Of a DNA stretch of 11,782 nt, positions 6,721 through 11,782 are shown piece after piece (the stretch's first letter is position 1; each line of letters opens with the position of its first letter). This DNA comes from Candidatus Aminicenantota bacterium (GTDB lineage Bacteria; Acidobacteriota; Aminicenantia; UBA2199). Made by a program: the position numbers and the translations under genes. The notes beneath the pieces are model-generated. The model searched no databases. It saw only the letters and a program-made list of their open reading frames with translations, and was not told the DNA's origin. The stretch spans positions 5,820,958-5,832,739 of the forward strand of contig CP070627.1 in the NCBI GenBank assembly GCA_020355945.1, given 5' to 3'.

Positions 6721-9138
6721 CTACTTTGTCTTTGTCTTTAGTATGTCTGTACAACTTTCGCCATAAGCGTTGTAGGCACATACTTTATAATAGTAAATGG
6801 TTTTCCGCGTCAGTCCCGAATCCTGGTAGAAAGTGGTATCCGCGCCCACAGTGTCGATCAGGGTAAGCGTTGCGGGGCTGTCACCTCTATAGATTTTGAA
6901 TCCGTCTTCATTGTTGGAATGATCTGTCCAGGTTAAATAAACGGTGTACTTGGAGGGATCGGCATCCAAATCACCGGGCGCCGCCGGGGGTTGTCCAGAG
7001 GTCCCGGCGGTCCCGCCGGAGACGATCAGCGCATAGTCGGCATCGATGACGCTGGCTGTTTCTATATGGCTGTCCTGCACCACCTCGTCGGCAAACACCT
7101 GGATAGTCCAGATCCCGACCGCCGGGCTCTGGATGAACACATTCTCCACTGTGTCGATGGTATTGGAACTGCCACCCGGGGAGGACCACAAACCCACCTC
7201 CAGACCATTGTTACCCCAGTAATAGATTGTTCCACCGGGATCGATGGCCTTCAGCGACAGGTCGTTGATGCGATGAACCGCCGCCCCGGGAACTGCCGGG
7301 GGGTCCGCGTATACCAGGGTGGCCCGTAACGGCTGCGACCCGTTAACGTTTACCTGGTAAGTATGGACTTCCAGGGGGGCGATCACGGCATTCTCATCGA
7401 TAAGAACCGGGAACTCCCAGTTATGAAGTTCGGCCATATCGTAGAGATTCTTGACATCCACCATGCCCCAACCTTGATGCATCCGGGTCTTGTCGTGAGT
7501 GGTGCCGCTGAAGGGGTATTGATAGGCGGAATGAATCAATAGTGCCTTGGCCGTGGTGAAATGGGGCCGGCTGTTAAAAACGTCCCGGGCCAGCCCTGGA
7601 CCACCTTCGAAAACCCCGTCCGCCCACATCTGGAAAATCAACCCCATATAACCGGCAGTAATAGCACTTGAAGCACTGCTGCCGCCAAATTCCGTATAGG
7701 AAGTGTCGCTGGTGTGGTCGGGGGCCAGGGTATAGTCGTAGAAATGCCAGACATCGGGTTTGATGCGTCCGTCACTGGCCGGTCCGATACTGGCACCGCC
7801 GCACCAGCAGTCGTCAGCCTGCGAAACGGTGTTGTAGTGCATAAATCCACCCACAGAAATGATATTCTTGGCCCAGGCCTGGGGCCGCGAATCCTGGTTG
7901 CCGGAGTTGCTCTGGGCCTGGACAATCACTATATCCAGGTCAAAAATAATCTCATCCATTTCGGCGGAGAAGGTGGTGTATTCCGGGGTACGCGCATTGC
8001 CCCAACTGTTGTTTTGAAACACGGCGCGGTACATACCCAGGGGATTGGTCAGTTCCTGGGTATGGGCGTATTTATCGGTAAAACAAGTGAAGGCAGCAAA
8101 AATCGGCTGCCCCGCATCCGGCAGTATGCCCCGGGCGTCGGGATTGCCGGCACCACTGCCGAACACGATACCGTATACCGGCGTCCCATGGTAGGTGTTG
8201 GTGGTGTTGCCGCAGTGAATGATGGGGGGGTTATACTGGAAGTCCACGTGGGTGGTACGCAGACCAGTGTCACAAACCTCGCCCCGTACCCCCTGACCGG
8301 TATAACCCTGGACCTTTTCTAAATAATTGGCCCCGCTAATTTCACGGGCTGAATTCATATCCGCTTCCACCGGGGTCCAGCGGTCAATATAGAGCACCCA
8401 GGGCAGAGACACCACCCGGTTCAGTTGATTGGCATCCAGGTTGGCTTCCAACCGGCGCCCTTTTGTTTTTAAAACCACTTCTGCGCCGATACCGGCGATG
8501 AAATTCGCGACTTCATTTCTCTTATTCTTCTTTGCCAACCAGATAGAGTAACGGGTGGTACCCGCTGCCCCCTCTGCCATGCCCCGGGCCACGTTTTCCA
8601 GTCCCTGTTCCAACTTGTAAGCGGGGAGATAGGGTCCCACCCAGCGGACAAAGTTCATACCCTGTACTTTTCTGCTGATACCAGGTGGCATTGCCACGAT
8701 GAGGGCGTTATCCGGCAGGGTTCCGCAAATCTCGCCGCCGACGGCGCTGATCTGCTCTTGATACGGTACGATTACCCGGGTCTTACACTGCACGATGTAA
8801 AGGTTCACCCTCCCGGCGGCCTCTGTTGTGTCCACTCCCGGCATATCTGCCGGCGGAGGGTTCACCAGCGGATCGAATACATGGCTGCGCAGCCTTATCT
8901 CACGGCGCTGGGGCAATTCCCGCCAGAAGTTCTTCCCATCAAGGCTGATGCGATAGGTATCGTTCCCTTTAAACAAAATACGAACCGGCGAATTCGCCAA
9001 TTCCATCATGCGATCCCGGTTCTCTACTCCCTTTTCCCTGGAAATATTTACGACTGTCGCTAACAGGGCGCAGACACAGGTAAAGGCAATTGAAAAAACC
9101 AGGATTCGCCTTAATCCTTGAAATTTCTTTTTGGTCAT
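6721..9138 (-). CDS. Exported subtilisin-family (S8) serine protease with fibronectin III domain
   Basis: This 805-residue protein has a good start: AGGAGG 5 bases before ATG at 9138. A basic N-terminus and hydrophobic segment (about 11-30) give export. Residues 40-255 look like a long propeptide or chaperone region. The catalytic domain (about 262-565) carries Asp290 in CDTGLRTTHVDF, His317 in YHGTPVYGIVFG, an oxyanion Asn likely at 411 in QSNSGN, and Ser488 in FGGSSASSAITAG. The usual motifs are AGN and GTSMA, so both are modified (QSN; GSSAS) but the key residues remain. NNSWGN (376-381) and the beta-rich region after the catalytic domain (about 585-708) resemble KP-43-type subtilases. A fibronectin III domain occupies about 716-805. 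It would degrade protein outside the cell or in the periplasm; substrate unknown. It lies 238 bp after the corrinoid gene, so co-transcription is possible but unproven. Its GC is well above that of the VWA gene. Confidence 0.93.
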   Translation of the reverse strand: MTKKKFQGLRRILVFSIAFTCVCALLATVVNISREKGVENRDRMMELANSPVRILFKGNDTYRISLDGKNFWRELPQRREIRLRSHVFDPLVNPPPADMPGVDTTEAAGRVNLYIVQCKTRVIVPYQEQISAVGGEICGTLPDNALIVAMPPGISRKVQGMNFVRWVGPYLPAYKLEQGLENVARGMAEGAAGTTRYSIWLAKKNKRNEVANFIAGIGAEVVLKTKGRRLEANLDANQLNRVVSLPWVLYIDRWTPVEADMNSAREISGANYLEKVQGYTGQGVRGEVCDTGLRTTHVDFQYNPPIIHCGNTTNTYHGTPVYGIVFGSGAGNPDARGILPDAGQPIFAAFTCFTDKYAHTQELTNPLGMYRAVFQNNSWGNARTPEYTTFSAEMDEIIFDLDIVIVQAQSNSGNQDSRPQAWAKNIISVGGFMHYNTVSQADDCWCGGASIGPASDGRIKPDVWHFYDYTLAPDHTSDTSYTEFGGSSASSAITAGYMGLIFQMWADGVFEGGPGLARDVFNSRPHFTTAKALLIHSAYQYPFSGTTHDKTRMHQGWGMVDVKNLYDMAELHNWEFPVLIDENAVIAPLEVHTYQVNVNGSQPLRATLVYADPPAVPGAAVHRINDLSLKAIDPGGTIYYWGNNGLEVGLWSSPGGSSNTIDTVENVFIQSPAVGIWTIQVFADEVVQDSHIETASVIDADYALIVSGGTAGTSGQPPAAPGDLDADPSKYTVYLTWTDHSNNEDGFKIYRGDSPATLTLIDTVGADTTFYQDSGLTRKTIYYYKVCAYNAYGESCTDILKTKTK

Positions 9139-9376
9139 TTTTCCTCCTATTTATTTGATTTATTTTTGGGCAATGACTGGTTTGAATGTCTGATCTGACT
9201 GGTGGTGCCGTTAAATTAGCTCCTGGCAGGGGCGCTTATATGCGGAGGCTCTGTTGAAACATGCATAAAGAAAATGAAAATCCCCATGCAATTGAATTAT
9301 AATTATACCATAAAATTGCTTTTCGGTAAAGCACCGGTTCCCTTCCGCTTCCTTTAAAAAGGCTGTGATTATCGGG

Positions 9377-10012
9377 CTAGATTTTCAACAGTCTTTTGGC
9401 AACATCCACACCGGAGGCCGCATCCGGGGCATATCCGTCCGCCTCTATCCGGTCTGCATAATCCTGGGTTACCGGGGCGCCTCCGACAATGACTTTAACA
9501 TCATCTCTCAGCCCCGCATCTTTCAATCCTTCTATAACTGCTTTCATGTTGATCATGGTGGTGATTAACAGCGCTGATATTCCCACCAGGTTCGCTTTCT
9601 CATTTTTTGCGGATTCTACAAATTTTTCTATGGGTACATCCGCACCCAGGTCCTTCACCTCGAAGCCGGCTCCCTGCAGCAGCATGGCTACAATATTTTT
9701 CCCTATATCGTGTAAATCGCCTTGAATGGTACCGATAACAACTTTCCCCGGGGATTTCACATTTGTCTCGGCCAAACGCGGCTTTAATATCTCCAATCCC
9801 AGGTTCATTGCTTTTGCCGATACCAGGACTTCAGGAATAAAGCACTCGTTATTTTTAAATTTCTCGCTGACGATATTCATCCCCTCTACGAGACCCTCAT
9901 TTAAAATCTTTTCAACCGGGACCTCCGAGGCAAGAGCTTCTTTTACTAACTCTTCTACGGTTTCCGAATTTCCTTTTTGCACCTCATCCGCTATTTTTGC
10001 AAACATTGTCAT
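9377..10012 (-). CDS. Corrinoid (B12)-binding methyl-carrier protein
   Basis: The 211-residue length matches the stand-alone corrinoid proteins of MtbC/MtmC/MtvC type. Residues 1-85 are the helical cap domain (B12-binding-2 type). Residues 89-211 are the Rossmann-like cobalamin domain, with the lower-ligand motif DxHxxG as GDLHDIGKN at 98-106 (His101), the SxL turn in GISALL at 145-150, and the GG loop VGGAPV at 176-181. In known systems the cobalt accepts a methyl group from a substrate-specific methyltransferase and passes it on to folate, CoM or another acceptor. The start at ATG 10012 has GGAGG 5 bases ahead; the ATG at 10006 is a weaker choice. The gene follows the thymidylate-synthase-like gene by 44 bp on the same strand, so the two very likely form one transcript. 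No MttB-like or MtaB-like methyltransferase is present in the window, which makes the neighbour the obvious candidate partner. Confidence 0.93.
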   Translation of the reverse strand: MTMFAKIADEVQKGNSETVEELVKEALASEVPVEKILNEGLVEGMNIVSEKFKNNECFIPEVLVSAKAMNLGLEILKPRLAETNVKSPGKVVIGTIQGDLHDIGKNIVAMLLQGAGFEVKDLGADVPIEKFVESAKNEKANLVGISALLITTMINMKAVIEGLKDAGLRDDVKVIVGGAPVTQDYADRIEADGYAPDAASGVDVAKRLLKI

Positions 10013-10056
10013 ATCATCCTCCTGCTCTCCTGCTCATCGTGTGCCCCAAAGTGGTG

Positions 10057-11016
10057 TTAGACAACATAGTCGTCTTGCTCCATTTTATCGAGTTCTTTTT
10101 TTATGGATTTTCGGACGGTTTCGGGCATGTTTTTCTCCCTTTCCAGCATGGGTTTCAGCCCCTTTCCCACACCATCGTCGATGAAAAAAGGTTTGACGAA
10201 ATGGGAATGCCAGGTTCTTTCTTCATAGGAGCGGCTTTCCAGTTTTTCGAAGAAGCTTTTTATCCCCTTTTCCGGGTCCCCTTCTATCTCTTTGAAATAA
10301 GACCCATAGATATGAAGGGAGTCACTGATGTCCACATACCGCCCCAGGCGAACCGGTTTTCCTGTCTTTTCCGAGACAGCTTCTGCAATCTTCCGCATGA
10401 GAGTGGTGATGGCAATAACATTCTCAAACCAGGCTTTGAATAAATCCCGGCTCCGCCAATGGGTGTTCATGTTGAATACAAAGCCGCTGTTTCCATCCTC
10501 ACAGAGCCGTCCCCACACCCGCTGCAGGCAGGGGGGGTCCTCTGTGGGCGGATCCAGTTTGGGATTCCAGGTAATCGCCTGGGCCCGCCTGGTGTATCCT
10601 GTCTGCGACAGCTTTTCAATCATGTAGTTTATTTGGTTCACAACTTTGTCTTCTATCACATATTCAAACAGCCGGCCGTGGTAGGTATAGGTCCAGCGGG
10701 TATCTTTGCTTTCCGTGCCTTTTAGAATTTCCTCCATGGGCTTTACCCAGTAATCGTGGGCTCCGTGCACCACTTCCATGACATACTCTGCCAGACCTCC
10801 AAGCCCGTCGGCAAAAGACCGGTGAAATCGAGGCTGACCAAAAGGGTCTCGAACCGCGATCATGACCGTGGCATCCTTGCTTGGCGGGTCCTGGGGATGA
10901 TCGTATTCCGTCCTTATGCTTATCCCTTTCTCCCATACTTCTCGTATGGCTTTTTCATAAGCCAGGGGAATTGTATCCTCCTGCACTACCAAAATTGGTA
11001 TGTTTCCTCGTTCCAT
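10057..11016 (-). CDS. Thymidylate synthase-fold protein (ThyA-like) paired with corrinoid protein
   Basis: The product has 319 residues, with AGGAGG 5 bases before ATG 11016. The ThyA active-site set is recognisable in order: a likely Arg35 (IRTEYD), Glu77 matching E. coli Glu58, a Tyr/Gly pair in TYHGR (111-115), the nucleophile Cys163 in DPPCLQ, RSRD at 188-191 (E. coli R166-D169), Asn199 exactly 11 after Arg188 as in E. coli (N177, the dUMP discriminator), and His235-x-Tyr237 in SLHIYGSY. Known ThyA methylates dUMP with methylene-tetrahydrofolate. Keeping Asn rather than Asp argues for a uracil-type substrate rather than a cytosine one. Overall similarity to classical ThyA is low: the N-terminus and the charged C-terminal tail (288-319) differ. 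It may be a divergent dTMP synthase like those of methanogens, a nucleotide hydroxymethylase, or a member using a different carbon donor. The downstream corrinoid gene supports the last idea by inference only. Confidence 0.8.
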   Translation of the reverse strand: MERGNIPILVVQEDTIPLAYEKAIREVWEKGISIRTEYDHPQDPPSKDATVMIAVRDPFGQPRFHRSFADGLGGLAEYVMEVVHGAHDYWVKPMEEILKGTESKDTRWTYTYHGRLFEYVIEDKVVNQINYMIEKLSQTGYTRRAQAITWNPKLDPPTEDPPCLQRVWGRLCEDGNSGFVFNMNTHWRSRDLFKAWFENVIAITTLMRKIAEAVSEKTGKPVRLGRYVDISDSLHIYGSYFKEIEGDPEKGIKSFFEKLESRSYEERTWHSHFVKPFFIDDGVGKGLKPMLEREKNMPETVRKSIKKELDKMEQDDYVV

Positions 11017-11094
11017 TAGGCCTCCTGGTGTAAATAATCATATAGAATAACAAAAAAGCAGGAAATGGTCTTTAATTTTATTCAAGAACTGAAT

Positions 11095-11123
11095 AATATA
11101 GATGAAATATCAAAAAAAGTCAA
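11095..11123 (-). promoter_or_regulatory. Strong sigma-70-like promoter of the ThyA-like/corrinoid operon
   Basis: Read leftwards: TTGACT (11123-11118), a spacer of exactly 17 bases and TATATT (11100-11095). This is the best promoter match in the window, 78 bases before the ATG at 11016. The leader between them is AT-rich and shows no obvious riboswitch fold; it is too short for a cobalamin riboswitch. Confidence 0.55.
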
Positions 11124-11152
11124 TAACCCTATCCGGGAATTCTAATTTTAAA

Positions 11153-11190
11153 GCCGCGAAGACACGGTGAAGCATGAAGAGACGCGAAGA
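11153..11190. repeat. Degenerate CGCGAAGA-type repeat
   Basis: CCGCGAAGACACGG and GACGCGAAGA flank two imperfect GAAG units between the LolA-like gene and the ThyA-like operon promoter. It resembles the cleaner 9-bp array at 4211-4237. Confidence 0.4.
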
Positions 11191-11202
11191 TAATAAGACA
11201 TG

Positions 11203-11782
11203 TCAGCGATCATATTTTATATCCATGTCGACTTTGAAAAACAAGTAGTCAGAGTAGGTGGTCAGGGTGTTGGTGCGGGTCCATTCTCGAGAACCACGGT
11301 ATTTGCTAATAAAGGAACCTCCTTTATAACTTTCTTCAAAATGAATTTGGGTGGGAAAACGGATACCGCTGCGAAATTTAAAAAATTCCGTTTCCAGGTT
11401 CAAAATCAAGCGGGTGTTTAATTCATCAGCCAGTTTTTTCAATCGATCGTATCCCCGGATGGAATTGGGATTGGCTTTTATTTTTAATACGGAAAAATCC
11501 CCTGTATCGATCCACAGTTTGCCGTAAATATAGTGGGCATCTTTCTCACTTTTGGGATAGGCTTCAAGGATTGCAGTGGGTCGGCCCTTTAACTCTTGAT
11601 GTCCCAGCAGCCGGAAATGATAGTTTTTCTGTCTCTCCGCTGCCAGCAGGGTAAGGGGACCAAAGACCGCTTTACTGGATATAAAGCGGACATCTTTGAT
11701 GTTCGCGGCTTCCGTGGTTTCCGTGGTTTCCGTGGTTTGCGCGGCTGCTGTGGCTGCTGTGGCTGCTGTGGCTGCTGTGGCT
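11203..11782 (-). CDS. Periplasmic LolA-like protein with Ala/Thr-rich repeat linker, N-terminus cut by window edge
   Basis: The frame is open from the right edge to a TGA at 11205-11203, showing 192 C-terminal residues. It begins with a low-complexity linker (ATA repeats, then TTE three times) made by 9-bp tandem units. After AANIKDVRF comes an alternating beta pattern: LLGHQELKGRPTAILEAYP, then YGKLWIDTGDFSVLKIKA, then a charged strand region ending in KVDMDIKY. The order of strands, with a K-L-W-I-D-x-x-D-F-S-V-L-K-I step, is typical of LolA/LolB/RseB-type lipoprotein-handling folds, but I cannot name the family firmly. Such proteins act in the periplasm, carrying lipids or sensing lipoproteins. 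It is transcribed toward the ThyA-like operon, which has its own promoter in the 186-bp spacer. Starting the gene at the internal TTG (11442) would cut through the domain, so the edge-spanning frame is preferred. Confidence 0.72.
   Translation of the reverse strand, partial: ATAATAATAATAAAQTTETTETTEAANIKDVRFISSKAVFGPLTLLAAERQKNYHFRLLGHQELKGRPTAILEAYPKSEKDAHYIYGKLWIDTGDFSVLKIKANPNSIRGYDRLKKLADELNTRLILNLETEFFKFRSGIRFPTQIHFEESYKGGSFISKYRGSREWTRTNTLTTYSDYLFFKVDMDIKYDR
11710..11782. repeat. In-frame 9-bp tandem array inside a coding sequence
   Basis: Eight complete consecutive 9-base units run to the window edge: TTCCGTGGT three times (11710-11736), TTGCGCGGC once (11737-11745) and TGCTGTGGC four times (11746-11781). 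They encode Thr-Thr-Glu, Ala-Ala-Gln and Ala-Thr-Ala on the minus strand. A unit length divisible by three lets the array change size without breaking the frame. Confidence 0.85.

Noticed and set aside
7714..8322. 202-codon ORF antisense to the protease
   Set aside because: It lies wholly inside a GC-rich real gene on the other strand, where long shadow frames are expected. It has no ribosome site and no domain.
9300..9360. Hairpins CGGT-N5-ACCG and CCTTT-AA-AAAGG as a terminator for the corrinoid gene
   Set aside because: The stems are 4-5 bp and no U run follows in the right direction.
9726..10443. Plus-strand ORFs opposite the corrinoid and ThyA-like genes
   Set aside because: Both opposite genes have clear catalytic motifs and ribosome sites. 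These frames are shadows.
11017..11094. Cobalamin riboswitch in the operon leader
   Set aside because: The leader is under 90 bases, AT-rich, and lacks the conserved B12-box pattern.

Overview
The window reads as a chromosomal segment of an uncultured, moderate-GC, Gram-negative-type anaerobic bacterium. This rests on gene content only: a bacterial enhancer-binding (sigma-54) activator, a corrinoid methyl-carrier protein, several exported or surface proteins, a SPASM-domain remnant and dispersed 9-bp intergenic repeats. The mix would suit Candidatus Aminicenantes or another Acidobacteriota-like lineage, but no marker gene is present to prove it. No rRNA, tRNA, CRISPR array, transposase or phage gene was seen.

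Left part (1-2538). A truncated membrane-anchored protein (minus, running off the left edge) diverges from a sigma-54-type AAA+ activator (plus). The 176-bp divergent spacer holds two good inverted repeats. One sits on the -10 box of the leftward promoter and the other lies just upstream of a rightward promoter. Convergent with the activator is a small secreted-protein locus on the minus strand. It has two tandem ribosome-binding sites, a 17-codon leader ORF, a clear signal peptide and then an apparent frameshift.

Middle part (2539-6720). A secreted von Willebrand A protein with a C-terminal peptidoglycan-binding domain (minus) diverges from a multi-pass membrane protein of unknown family (plus). 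Their 405-bp spacer carries a promoter at each end plus short repeats and a hairpin. Next comes the SPASM (auxiliary Fe-S cluster) end of a radical-SAM-type protein whose catalytic part is absent.

Right part (6721-11782, all minus). In order of transcription from the right: a LolA-like periplasmic protein running off the right edge and carrying an in-frame 9-bp tandem repeat; a two-gene unit of a thymidylate-synthase-fold enzyme followed 44 bp later by a corrinoid-binding protein, under a strong sigma-70-like promoter; and a large exported subtilisin-family protease with a C-terminal fibronectin III domain. The protease and the thymidylate-synthase-like gene are visibly more GC-rich than the VWA gene or the spacers, so the segment is compositionally mosaic.

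The most interesting element is the thymidylate-synthase-like/corrinoid pair. The enzyme keeps the whole recognisable nucleotide-binding signature of ThyA yet is paired with a B12 methyl carrier instead of dihydrofolate reductase, which hints at unusual one-carbon chemistry.
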